Below, one piece after another: positions 22,199 through 30,057 of a stretch of DNA of 31,991 nt. A program made the position numbers and the translations under genes. The stretch's first letter is position 1, and each line of letters opens with the position of its first letter. This DNA is from Leptospirillum sp. (GTDB taxonomy: Bacteria > Nitrospirota > Leptospirillia > Leptospirillales > Leptospirillaceae). The notes under the pieces are model-generated. The model made no database searches. It saw only the letters and a program-made list of their open reading frames with translations, and was not told the DNA's origin. The stretch is taken from the NCBI GenBank assembly GCA_027346125.1, contig DAIEST010000108.1, forward strand, positions 1-31,991, written 5' to 3'.

Positions 22199-23269
22199 TC
22201 AGGGGGTTGTTCCCTTCGGATTCTCCGTCCTGTCCCCGAAATACAGAATCAATTCGCACCGGTTCCTGATCCGGAGTTTCTCGAAAATGTCGTGAAGATG
22301 GTCCTTCACGGTCTGCTCGGAAATCCCCAGGCTTTCGGAGATTCCCCTGTTGGAGTACCCCTGGGCGACCTTCGAGACGACCTGCTGCTGCCGGGGGGTC
22401 AACCCCTGCTCCTGCATCCTTTTCCGGACCGGAAAACGCTCTTGCATGGGCTCCAGAAAGACGACACGGACCCCCTTCCGGGATCTCCGGTCCCGCAACT
22501 CTCCGAACTCCTTGGGAAGGATCTTGGGGAACGCCGTACCGAGACTGAAGCTCCTGAGCCGATAAACTCCTCCTCTCGCACGGAAAAACATCGGCATCGT
22601 CCCCAACCCCGGCTCCGGAATTTCCGACGTTGGAGAGCCTTCAATGATCCGCCGGGCTTTTTCGTTGGCATAGATGGGATTTCCGTCCAGATCGAGGATC
22701 ATGACAGGCACTTCGATCTCTCCCGACAGATCGGCAGACTCCAGAAAAGAGATCCTGTGCAATGCTTTCGAGAAATGCGGAGCAACAAGTTCGGCGATCA
22801 TCCGTTCCCTCGGACTGAAATCGCCCAGCCCCTTTGTACGATGAAGTCCCAGGATCCCCACGAGATCCCCCTGGCAAAGGAACTTGATTCCCAGGCAGTA
22901 ATGCATGGGAACCTGACTCATGAACTCCCGCATGTAGGCGGATTCCTCAAACCCGGGATAGGAGACGATATCCGAATAGAACGCGACTGTGGATCCCACT
23001 CCGAGCCAGCCGCTCTTCACGAATGGACCGAACGGAGCGTAATACAGGATGTACTGGAGAAGAACCCTTTCGTGGTGATTCCAGAGACGGCGTCCGACAA
23101 ACTTCATGTTCCCGGTTTGGGGATCGATCGGAATGAACACGGAAGAAGAGTTTCCGAAAAGGTCCGGAAACGCCTCGCTCATCAAGCCCAGGATCGAATC
23201 CCGATCCCTGACTTCATAAGCAAGACCGACAAGAGAGGCCACCTTTTCCATCTCTTTCTGCGTCAACAT
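22199..23269 (-). CDS. LuxR-type regulator with N-terminal GAF/PAS-like sensor (paralogue 1)
   Basis: The 356-aa protein has a GAF-like N-terminal domain (about 5-165, with GWLGVGSTVAFYSDIV and GLGDFSPRERMIAELVAPHF), a short PAS-like part (VPVMILDLDGNPIYANEKAR) and a C-terminal LuxR helix-turn-helix (LTPRQQQVVSKVAQGYSNRG then LGISEQTVKDHLHDIFEKLR). It lacks the acyl-homoserine-lactone domain signature, so classical quorum sensing is not indicated; the ligand is unknown. GGAGG lies 5 nt before the ATG at 23269. It is divergent from the FadL-like gene and closely related to the regulator at 26498-27559. Confidence 0.85.
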   Translation of the reverse strand: MLTQKEMEKVASLVGLAYEVRDRDSILGLMSEAFPDLFGNSSSVFIPIDPQTGNMKFVGRRLWNHHERVLLQYILYYAPFGPFVKSGWLGVGSTVAFYSDIVSYPGFEESAYMREFMSQVPMHYCLGIKFLCQGDLVGILGLHRTKGLGDFSPRERMIAELVAPHFSKALHRISFLESADLSGEIEVPVMILDLDGNPIYANEKARRIIEGSPTSEIPEPGLGTMPMFFRARGGVYRLRSFSLGTAFPKILPKEFGELRDRRSRKGVRVVFLEPMQERFPVRKRMQEQGLTPRQQQVVSKVAQGYSNRGISESLGISEQTVKDHLHDIFEKLRIRNRCELILYFGDRTENPKGTTP

Positions 23270-23342
23270 CCCTGCCTCCGATAAATGGCCAGACCGAGAG
23301 AGAGACCTTTCCAGAAGAAATGCGAACACAGGCCACATCTGA

Positions 23343-23370
23343 ACTATATCCGATACTTGCCGCAAAACAA
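23343..23370 (-). promoter_or_regulatory. promoter of LuxR paralogue 1
   Basis: On the minus strand TTGTTT (23370-23365), a 16-nt spacer and TATAGT (23348-23343), giving a leader of about 65 nt. The -35 region overlaps a block (23357-23374) that recurs near 27750. Confidence 0.4.
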
Positions 23371-23386
23371 TCCTACTTTGGTTGGA

Positions 23387-23414
23387 TGGACAGTCTTCCG
23401 AGACTGCGGATACT
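23387..23414 (+). promoter_or_regulatory. candidate promoter of the FadL-like operon with palindromic operator
   Basis: TGGACA (23387-23392), a 16-nt spacer and GATACT (23409-23414). The element overlaps the inverted repeat CAGTCT-TCCG-AGACTG (23391-23406), which could be a regulator site. The coding start at 23634 implies a leader of about 210 nt; nothing else is supported in 23415-23633. Confidence 0.35.
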
Positions 23415-23633
23415 CTACCTTGCCGCAGGGTTCGGACCGTTCCGGAACGATCGATCACTTCTTTTCAGGAGCAATTGGAGACAAACGGGATTTATCGGCA
23501 GGAAAGCATGGAGTGGTGGATCGGGTGCTCGACGGAAGCATTCCTGCATAACAGAAAGTTGTCAAACATGAAAATCCACTGTGCTCTTCGGAGTTTGAGC
23601 AAAACCTCGGACCACTATTCTCCCGGGGGGAAG

Positions 23634-24746
23634 ATGTCCAGATCTGTTCGGCTTTTTTCCCGACTTGCCGTTGCGGGTCTTGTGATTTCCTTGTTCGCGG
23701 ACGCCGGGATCGGTGAAGCAGCACCTCTGACCCCGTCCCAGCAAATCCTGAACCTCCCCCATCCCTTCTACCAGGGGGTTTCCGTTCTGGGGATGGGAGG
23801 GGCAGCCGTCGCCACGGCCAACGATGAAAACGCGGTTTTCTACAACCCGGCCGGCCTCGACAATGTTACCCGGTGGTCATTTCATCTGGTGAACGTAGAG
23901 GCTCAGGCAAGCACTTCGCTTCCTTCCCAGATCCAGACAATTTCCGGATCAACCCAGAACTCGAACGATGTGATCAATGCCATCAATACATTGAACGGTA
24001 TTCCATCCTACGCGGGGGTATCCGATTACACGAATTTCACAATGCACGATTTCGCGATCGGCGTTGTGGGAAGCGGTCAGCTGGTCATCGATCCGGCCTA
24101 TCCGGCTACGACCAACAATCTTGGAAACGCCGCAGCCATGGGGGACGCCGGCTTGGCTCTGGGGCTGGCCCACGGATTTTTCGACCATTCTCTCCAGATT
24201 GGCGTTTCGGCGTTCGTGATGCAGCAATATTTCGGATCGGTCCAACAGGCACAGATCCCCGCAGGATCTACCAACAACATCAATCTTTCCAAACAGTTGG
24301 CTTCCGGGACCGGAATCGGTGTCGCCGTCAACGGAGGGGCGATCTACCATCTGGATCTTCCGCTCAACCCGACAATCGGGTTTTCCGGGTGGAATATCGG
24401 AACGGCGGCCTTCGGGAATGGAGGAACCCTTCCGGAAATGTTCAACGGGGGAGTTGGCCTCTCTCCGGAGATCGGGTTCGGCACCCTGACGGTGGACGCA
24501 GATTACGACGACCTCTTCAACCAGACCGGCTGGAATAGCGAAGATCACATTTATGCCGGGGTCCAGTACAAGTTTCCCGAAATCCTGGGGCTCTCTGCCG
24601 GCCTTTATTCGGGTTATCCGGCTGTCGGGGTGACCCTGGATTTCAAGCTTCTCAAGATCGATGGCGCTTATTACACCCAGAACGGATACGGGCCTTTTCC
24701 GGCGGACCATATCGCCGCCCTCCAGATCGCTCTGGGGTGGGACTGA
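23634..24746 (+). CDS. FadL/PorV-like outer-membrane protein
   Basis: The 370-aa protein has a signal peptide (about 1-29, LAVAGLVISLFADAGIGEA then APLTP). The mature start GMGGAAVATANDENAVFYNPAGL carries the FadL-type NPAGL motif, and the rest is glycine-rich and beta-barrel-like up to a C-terminal IALQIALGWD-like strand (AALQIALGWD). FadL relatives carry hydrophobic compounds such as fatty acids or aromatics across the outer membrane; others serve in secretion. ATG at 23634 follows a G-rich SD-like run and is where the signal peptide begins; an ATG at 23568 lacks both. It is the first of three envelope genes between the two LuxR paralogues. Confidence 0.75.
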   Translation: MSRSVRLFSRLAVAGLVISLFADAGIGEAAPLTPSQQILNLPHPFYQGVSVLGMGGAAVATANDENAVFYNPAGLDNVTRWSFHLVNVEAQASTSLPSQIQTISGSTQNSNDVINAINTLNGIPSYAGVSDYTNFTMHDFAIGVVGSGQLVIDPAYPATTNNLGNAAAMGDAGLALGLAHGFFDHSLQIGVSAFVMQQYFGSVQQAQIPAGSTNNINLSKQLASGTGIGVAVNGGAIYHLDLPLNPTIGFSGWNIGTAAFGNGGTLPEMFNGGVGLSPEIGFGTLTVDADYDDLFNQTGWNSEDHIYAGVQYKFPEILGLSAGLYSGYPAVGVTLDFKLLKIDGAYYTQNGYGPFPADHIAALQIALGWD

Positions 24747-24942
24747 CCCAAATCCATCCGGAATGAGTGGAGATCGGGCCAGTGTGGCACTCGTCCCCTT
24801 CCGGAAAACATGAAAAACCGGTCCGCTTTCCGGAGGATCCCGCAACAATGCTGGAATCGGAATGAGCGAATCCGGCCGGAGACTTGCGGGAAGAACGATT
24901 CGGCGGACCATGTCGACAAAAACTGTCATTCAAGGAGAATAA

Positions 24943-25494
24943 ATGAGAAAAGCGATACGCAAAATGTTTCCTGTAGGTTTTTTTCTTCTGATATTGGCGG
25001 CTTGTTCTTCGTCCCATCCCTATAATGGGGCTTTCCGGGATTTGAACGGAACCTCCGGAAATGGAAAACTTGTTTCTGCGTCAGAAAATCTTGCCTTCAG
25101 CGCTTCCAAGCAGACACTGGTTTCTCACGGATTTCTGATCGACGCGAGCCAGACCAGTCTCGAAAACGGAATCATTCTGGCCAGCCGGAAGATGCAAGAT
25201 TCCCAAGACTCCGAAGTGAGCTACGAAATCACTGCAACGGTCAACCTTCTTCCAAAGGATTCTCAATCGACATTTGTGGCCCTTTCGGCCAACGAAAAGA
25301 AAATCCGATACCAAAAAGAGCGTATCTGGTGGCATCTTCTGTGGATCATTCCCCTTTTTCCGGTCGGAACGGAATACCACACGGTGGAACGTCCCGAAAA
25401 CACTGTGACCGACCCGGCGTTCTATAACGACTTTTTCACTACGTTGGACCAGACGCTCCGGGGACTCTCCCACCCACTGAAAAAACGGTCCTAG
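24943..25494 (+). CDS. lipoprotein of unknown function
   Basis: The 183-aa protein has a clear lipoprotein signal: basic N-region, hydrophobic VGFFLLILAA and Cys21 (LILAAC, a good lipobox). The mature part has no motif I recognise; a hydrophobic stretch WWHLLWIIPLFPVG (about residues 129-142) may contact the membrane. AAGGAG is 6 nt before the ATG. It lies 196 nt after the FadL-like gene and 19 nt before the Sel1 gene, which suggests co-expression with the latter. Confidence 0.75.
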   Translation: MRKAIRKMFPVGFFLLILAACSSSHPYNGAFRDLNGTSGNGKLVSASENLAFSASKQTLVSHGFLIDASQTSLENGIILASRKMQDSQDSEVSYEITATVNLLPKDSQSTFVALSANEKKIRYQKERIWWHLLWIIPLFPVGTEYHTVERPENTVTDPAFYNDFFTTLDQTLRGLSHPLKKRS

Positions 25495-25513
25495 AATGAA
25501 GCGGGAGGCATCC

Positions 25514-26254
25514 ATGAGAATTCCCGTCGCGCTATCCTTGTCTGTTCTCCTGGTTTTGCTGGTTCTGCCGGGACGATCGTGGGCGAACATGGAGCAGAAG
25601 GAGGCGACCCGCCTTAAAGACCAGTCTCTGAAGAAAAATCGGCTGGATCTGTATGACCTTCGTTCTGCCGCACACGGCGGAGATCCCTGGGCCGAAAACG
25701 AATACGGCATATTCCTGCTGCAATCTGGGCAGGTGGAGTCGAAAGCATTTTCCTGGGTTCATAAGGCGGCCCAACATGGCCTCTCGGCCGCCCAAAATAA
25801 CGTGGGAGCTTTTTACGCCCGGGGTCTGGTGGTCCGAAAGGATTTCACCCGGGCGGCGAAATGGTTCAGACTTGCGGCGATAAACGGAAACGCCAACGCC
25901 CAATACAGCCTCGGAATGCTCTATCTTCGGGGATGGGGGGTTCCGGTCGATCCCGGACGGGCGGCGAAGTGGTTCCAGAAGGGCTCCCTCCAGGGGCAGG
26001 CGTCCTCCCAGTACCAGCTTGGACTCCTTTATCGGAAGGGCAAGGGGGTTCAGAAGGATTGGGCCAGATCGGTGCAATGGTTCCGGGAAGCGGCACGACA
26101 GGACTTCTCTCCCGCGGAACAGGCTTTGGCTGTGGCCTATACTCGCGGAGTCGGCGTTCCAAAGGACCCCGCCATTGCCCGGAAATGGTTTCAAAAGGCG
26201 TCCCGCCAGGCCGGAAGACCGAGCCAGTTCGAGGTTCAATGGGCCTTCGAATGA
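25514..26254 (+). CDS. secreted Sel1-repeat protein
   Basis: The 246-aa protein has a signal peptide (about 1-24, LSVLLVLLVLPGRSWA then NME) and about five Sel1-like repeats of 36 residues from about residue 45 to 240, such as AAKWFRLAAINGNANAQYSL and GMLYLRGWGVPVDPGRAAKWF. Sel1 repeats make a solenoid that binds proteins. ATG at 25514 is used because GGAGG lies 6 nt before it; the ATG at 25496 adds six residues without an SD. Periplasmic location is an inference from the signal peptide. Confidence 0.85.
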   Translation: MRIPVALSLSVLLVLLVLPGRSWANMEQKEATRLKDQSLKKNRLDLYDLRSAAHGGDPWAENEYGIFLLQSGQVESKAFSWVHKAAQHGLSAAQNNVGAFYARGLVVRKDFTRAAKWFRLAAINGNANAQYSLGMLYLRGWGVPVDPGRAAKWFQKGSLQGQASSQYQLGLLYRKGKGVQKDWARSVQWFREAARQDFSPAEQALAVAYTRGVGVPKDPAIARKWFQKASRQAGRPSQFEVQWAFE

Positions 26255-26376
26255 CCCGGCTTCGCGCAACACCTACCGATGGGAGTTTTGAAGAAAAGTT
26301 TTCCATCAGTCTGCAAGCGGGAATAAAAGACCTCAGGCCCGGAGCACAGCGCCGTCGCGACAGCGAAAGAGGAGTC

Positions 26377-26396
26377 CCGGACAATCCGGAGTTTTT
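26377..26396 (+). terminator. weak intrinsic-type terminator after the Sel1 gene
   Basis: CCGGA-CAA-TCCGG (26377-26389), then AG and five T (26392-26396). The stem is only 5 bp, so it would be weak. It lies between the Sel1 gene and LuxR paralogue 2. Confidence 0.35.
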
Positions 26397-26497
26397 CGGA
26401 GGCTTCCGCGACAACCTGAAGAGGATCGGTCAGAACCATCCGGGCGCAACCCGGAAGAAACAAGAACAGATCGGGAAAGGTCGCAAAAGGAGGGCGA

Positions 26498-27559
26498 ATG
26501 CTTTCCGCACCTGATGTTTCCGGGATCGTCGATCTCGTGCAGCTTCTGGAGAACGCATCCGATCAGGATGCCTTCTTCGACCTGCTGGTGAAAGGGGCCG
26601 AACGGCTCCTGAACATCTCTTCCGCCGTCCTCATCCCGTTCGACAGTACCGTGCGATCGTTCCGGCTGGAAGGGCACCGTGTTTTCCGGACCAGCAGTGA
26701 ACTGGTGGCGGAGTTTGTCACGCACTACCATCCGATGGACCCGTTCATCCTGAGCGGATGGTCTCTGAGACAGGATGCCACCGTTGCCGTTTACGAAGAT
26801 TCCTTTCCCGCATCCGAACTCGAAGGCTCGGAATTCGTGATCGACTTCCTGTCGCGGGTTCCCATGCGATTCTGCCTTGGCATGGTCTTTCGGTCGCAGG
26901 GCGATCTCATGGGGATCATCGGCCTCCATCGGGAAAGGAGTCTCGGAAATTTCGGGGCGCGCAAACGGGAGATCGCGGAAGTCTTGTGGAAACCGGTTAC
27001 GTCCATCCTTCACCGCCGGGCATTCCTCTCCGGGCCGGAATTCCTTTCGGATCCCGAATTCGGCGTTCTCGTCGTCGGAACGGACGAAACCGTCCTTTAC
27101 GCGAATCCGGTGGCAAAGAGGGCGACGGAAGAGCTTCCGGGCACCCTGTCCGGACTCGGATTGGGGATGCTGCCGACCTACATCCATTCCAGGGGGGGCC
27201 GATACCGCGTCAGGAACTTTCCGGTCCGGACAAACTCGACAACCTTCTTCGAATCCCGGATCGCCGGATCTTCGAAAGCCGGATCGTCCCGGGAGGTCCG
27301 GGTTCTTTTGTTCGAGCCGGTCTCCTCCTCTCCCGGCGTCCTGGACCGTCTCGAAAAAAGCGGTCTGACGCCCCGGCAGCGGAATGTCGTCTCGAAGGTG
27401 ATCCAGGGCTATTCGAACCGGGAGATTGCCGAGGTCCTTTCCATTTCGGAACAGACCGTAAAAGACCATCTTCACGACATCTTCGAAAAACTCCGGATCA
27501 GGAACCGCTGCGAACTGGTGGTTTACTTCACGAATTCCCGAAGCGGCGCATTCGCATAG
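26498..27559 (+). CDS. LuxR-type regulator with N-terminal GAF/PAS-like sensor (paralogue 2)
   Basis: The 353-aa protein shares the layout and much of the wording of the regulator at 22199-23269: a GAF-like domain (HYHPMDPFILSGWSLRQDAT, FLSRVPMRFCLGM and FRSQGDLMGIIGLHRERSLG), a PAS-like part (GTDETVLYANPVAKRA) and a LuxR helix-turn-helix (LTPRQRNVVSKVIQGYSNRE). The recognition region and C-terminus (SEQTVKDHLHDIFEKLRIRN) are identical over about 25 residues, so the two may bind the same DNA. AAGGAGGG lies 3 nt before the ATG at 26498. No acyl-homoserine-lactone domain is seen. Confidence 0.85.
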   Translation: MLSAPDVSGIVDLVQLLENASDQDAFFDLLVKGAERLLNISSAVLIPFDSTVRSFRLEGHRVFRTSSELVAEFVTHYHPMDPFILSGWSLRQDATVAVYEDSFPASELEGSEFVIDFLSRVPMRFCLGMVFRSQGDLMGIIGLHRERSLGNFGARKREIAEVLWKPVTSILHRRAFLSGPEFLSDPEFGVLVVGTDETVLYANPVAKRATEELPGTLSGLGLGMLPTYIHSRGGRYRVRNFPVRTNSTTFFESRIAGSSKAGSSREVRVLLFEPVSSSPGVLDRLEKSGLTPRQRNVVSKVIQGYSNREIAEVLSISEQTVKDHLHDIFEKLRIRNRCELVVYFTNSRSGAFA

Positions 27560-28056
27560 AACGCTTCGTCTCCTCCATCCCCGCGTCCCGCTCCCTCCGG
27601 GAATCGCCGGTCATCGAAGGAACTCTCCGGATCGTTCCCGCCTTTGTAAAGCTTCAACGAGCCGACGATCGGACAAACATCCCGAGAAGCCTCTCGATCT
27701 CCGGTCGTTCTGCCCATCCGCAGTGTCTTTATGGAAGCTTGACATCCATTTGCCGAAGACAATCCTGCCGACTTGCCTCTTCTGTCCGATATGTCCATTT
27801 TTGGATACTACTTTGGTCGGGCTACCTCAGGACGGCGACCTTTGGAGGATTTTGCAGTTTTCTTGATTCTGGTAGCTTGCTCCCGCCTCGGGAGAATGGG
27901 ATCTGGCCGGGTTCGCAGGAGAGAATCCGACCAGGAAACGAAGCTCTTGAGGGAAAAACTTCCGAAGAGTCTGCACCGGACAGACAGGCTTGCAACCGAA
28001 GGAACTCCTTGCCAGAGGAACCCCCTCAGGATTCAACAACAAAGGAGTCACAGACG

Positions 28057-28251
28057 ATGAAACTCCCACTCCATTATGGCAGCGAATGCCCGGCTTTTCA
28101 AAAAAGAAACCCTTTCAATCCTTTCCCTTTTCCCCTCTTTTTTTTCTCCCGCCATTCGTTCCTCCGACGCCTCTCCGGAAGTCCGGCATTCGCTGTTCCG
28201 GACGCCCTGTCCGCCTTCGGCGGTAGGGGCAGATCGTTTTCTCTTTCATAA
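28057..28251 (+). CDS. doubtful 64-aa open frame
   Basis: An ATG at 28057 has AAAGGAG (28041-28047) 9 nt upstream. The frame is rich in Phe, Pro and Ser, with FPFPLFFF near the middle, and matches nothing I know. The pyrimidine-rich DNA would give such composition by chance. It may be the start of a decayed secreted-protein gene, since a neighbouring frame has a signal-like stretch. Confidence 0.15.
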   Translation: MKLPLHYGSECPAFQKRNPFNPFPFPLFFFSRHSFLRRLSGSPAFAVPDALSAFGGRGRSFSLS

Positions 28252-28302
28252 AATGGCTATTGCCAATTCTTTCTTCTCAATCCGTCATCTGGATTCTCAT
28301 GT

Positions 28303-28328
28303 GAAACATCTTCTCCGGATGATGTTTC
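28303..28328. repeat. 8-bp inverted repeat upstream of the desaturase gene
   Basis: GAAACATC (28303-28310) and GATGTTTC (28321-28328) are perfect inverted copies separated by 10 nt (about one helical turn between facing arms). That spacing suits a dimeric repressor. It lies 217 nt before the desaturase start. Confidence 0.4.
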
Positions 28329-28544
28329 TTGATCGAAACACAAATCCTGTCCCACTATCATCTCCCATTGCTCCGCAGAAAAACGGATATCTCAAAAAAG
28401 CTGTTCCTTCTTCTGTTTTCTATCTCTTCCGGAAATCATCCGAACAGTGGCTCCATTCTTGCTTGATCGTATCGCTCGACCACAGGATTGAGACGATTCG
28501 ACAAGCGATACCCGATTTTTTACTGTTTTAACCAAGGAGACTCC

Positions 28545-29408
28545 TTGAACAACGAGAATACGCTGAACCTTCCGATCAAGTACTTGAGACCCCTCGTCAC
28601 CCAATACAATCAGATAGCAGACTCCTCGAACTGGAACCGTTTCACGACAATCCCCACCGAAGGACTCAATCCGGACTCGATTTCCGATGGTCAAAAGGAA
28701 GCCATCGCCTTTTGCACCTTTATCGAAGACCATACTCCCCGTTATATAGAAGATTATCGAAAGCGCTTTCCGATCGGTGAAGAGGTCGGGATCGAGCGGT
28801 CCATTTCGAATCGCGAACTCTTCCACTTTCTTGTCCGCTGGGGAGTCGAGGAGGACCGGCATGCCCAGGCGCTGGCCGTCTATCAGGTCCGCTCGGGAAT
28901 CGTCAGGAATCAGGAGTCCCTGGAAGAAGAACTCATCAGGGAAAACGTCAAGGAATTCCATCTTGGATTCGCCGAACCCGTTCAGGTCTTCACTTATACC
29001 TTCCTGCAGGAGAAAGCGACCCAGATCTACTACCAGTGCCTTGCCAAAGCTGTAAAAGAACCGGTGCTCAAGACACTTCTTCTCTATCTGGCAAAAGACG
29101 AATCCCGGCATTTTTCGTTCTTTACAGGGGTTCTGGACGCCTTCATCGCCTGCTACGGGAAACGGGTCCTCCCGCTTATCCAGGAAGTCGCGGGGAACTA
29201 TCGCATGCCCCTTTTCAGTACGCTTCCCGATTATGCCAGAAGAGCGATCCGGATGGCCCGGGAAGCTCCGGGGTATTCGAGGAAGATGCCGATCCAGATC
29301 CTGGCCGCACACCTGGAGTCCCTTTCCGCGCACATGCCGGAATGGGCCCGGGATCTCAGGGAGACCTCCCGGAACATTCTCCTCCAGAACAATCTCCTGA
29401 AGAATTGA
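28545..29408 (+). CDS. acyl-ACP desaturase-like di-iron protein
   Basis: Soluble ferritin-like di-iron enzyme family that puts a double bond into acyl-ACP chains (plant stearoyl-ACP desaturase type). The 287-aa protein has the two di-iron half-sites EEDRH (102-106, ExxH) and DESRH (185-189, ExxH), with Glu156 in FLQEKAT as a further ligand candidate and an Asp/Glu-rich helix near 60-70 for the first. The start is TTG at 28545; AAGGAG (28534-28539) lies 5 nt upstream and with CTCCTT forms a palindrome around the SD. A terminator follows directly, so it is probably monocistronic. Substrate and position of desaturation are unknown. An alternative is another ferritin-like oxidase. Confidence 0.8.
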   Translation: MNNENTLNLPIKYLRPLVTQYNQIADSSNWNRFTTIPTEGLNPDSISDGQKEAIAFCTFIEDHTPRYIEDYRKRFPIGEEVGIERSISNRELFHFLVRWGVEEDRHAQALAVYQVRSGIVRNQESLEEELIRENVKEFHLGFAEPVQVFTYTFLQEKATQIYYQCLAKAVKEPVLKTLLLYLAKDESRHFSFFTGVLDAFIACYGKRVLPLIQEVAGNYRMPLFSTLPDYARRAIRMAREAPGYSRKMPIQILAAHLESLSAHMPEWARDLRETSRNILLQNNLLKN

Positions 29409-29413
29409 CCATG

Positions 29414-29443
29414 ACGCTTTCCGGTTTCCGGAAAGCGTTTTTT
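29414..29443 (+). terminator. intrinsic terminator after the desaturase gene
   Basis: An 11-bp perfect stem ACGCTTTCCGG (29414-29424) / CCGGAAAGCGT (29428-29438) with a TTT loop and six T (29438-29443). It begins 6 nt after the desaturase stop and ends only a few nt before the SD of the next gene. Confidence 0.92.
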
Positions 29444-29460
29444 ACAGAAGGAGCAATTCC

Positions 29461-29964
29461 ATGAGAATCGAACGGCCTGTACTGCTCCTCCTGACAGGGT
29501 TCTTCCTGTCGGGGATCTTTTCCGGCATATCGTCCGCGGCCGACAGTAGCCCGTCGCCATTGTTGCCGCTCAAGGGACTGATCATCCAGTCGGACCGTTC
29601 GCATGGCCCGATCGCGATTCCCGATTCCAGAGCTTTCCGGGGAATCGACCAGGTCAGGATCCGTTTTCTGGGTTCCCCGTCCTATTTTGTCGGGATTCTG
29701 ATCTCCGCCCGAAACCGATCCGGACAGAAAGTCCATCACGGGCTCTTCGACCAGGGACCGATCAATGAGGTCCTCTCCCAGACCTTCTGGAAGACGCCTG
29801 TCCTTCTTCATATTGTCGGACTCACTCAACTCGGGAGGAAACGATACCTCGTGATCGAAGAACTCCCGAAAAAAACCGAAACGCGCATCCCTCTCGAAAA
29901 AGCGTTATCGGTTCTCCTTGCCCAGATCGGAACCAGAAAGGATCTGGTATGGGGGGCGAACTAG
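29461..29964 (+). CDS. small secreted protein of unknown function
   Basis: The 167-aa protein has a classical signal peptide (about 1-26, PVLLLLTGFFLSGIFSGISSA then ADSS). I do not recognise the mature part; it has a mixed alpha/beta look (GIDQVRIRFLGSPSYFVGIL, VLLHIVGLTQLGRKRYLVIE) and no cysteines that would hint at a cofactor. AAGGAG lies 7 nt before the ATG at 29461. It follows the desaturase terminator so closely that it either relies on read-through or has its promoter inside the desaturase gene. Confidence 0.65.
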   Translation: MRIERPVLLLLTGFFLSGIFSGISSAADSSPSPLLPLKGLIIQSDRSHGPIAIPDSRAFRGIDQVRIRFLGSPSYFVGILISARNRSGQKVHHGLFDQGPINEVLSQTFWKTPVLLHIVGLTQLGRKRYLVIEELPKKTETRIPLEKALSVLLAQIGTRKDLVWGAN

Positions 29965-30009
29965 ACTTTTCCGCCTCGGCATCCCTTTAAGGAGCGTGCC
30001 GAATGCCTT

Positions 30010-30026
30010 GTCGGCAGTTTGCCGAC
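30010..30026 (+). repeat. hairpin just before the EAL pseudogene
   Basis: GTCGGCA-GTT-TGCCGAC, a 7-bp perfect stem with a 3-nt loop, 46 nt after the upstream stop codon. No T-run follows, so a terminator role is uncertain. Confidence 0.4.
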
Positions 30027-30057
30027 AGTCGCATCACAAAAGCACTCTCTGAAATGA

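Larger units (their letters stand above)
27560..28544. other. gene-poor region of about 1 kb before the desaturase gene
   Basis: No convincing gene. It includes a hairpin CTCCCG-CCT-CGGGAG (27880-27894), a 5-bp pair GTCTG/CAGAC near 27971-27988, two blocks resembling the promoter region near 23360 (27750-27766 and 27808-27820), the inverted repeat at 28303-28328 and an AT-rich, pyrimidine-rich stretch from about 28085. Several frames stay open but lack family motifs. It could hold a regulatory RNA or a decayed gene. Confidence 0.45.

Noticed and set aside
22199..27559. LuxR proteins as acyl-homoserine-lactone quorum-sensing receptors
   Set aside because: The N-termini look like GAF and PAS domains and lack the autoinducer-binding signature; no luxI-like gene is present.
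27880..28015. Resemblance to a glycine-type riboswitch
   Set aside because: Only short fragments such as a CCGAAGG run fit; the paired helices and spacing of the aptamer are not there.
28076..28531. 151-codon open frame before the desaturase
   Set aside because: No SD, skewed composition from pyrimidine-rich DNA and no family motif.
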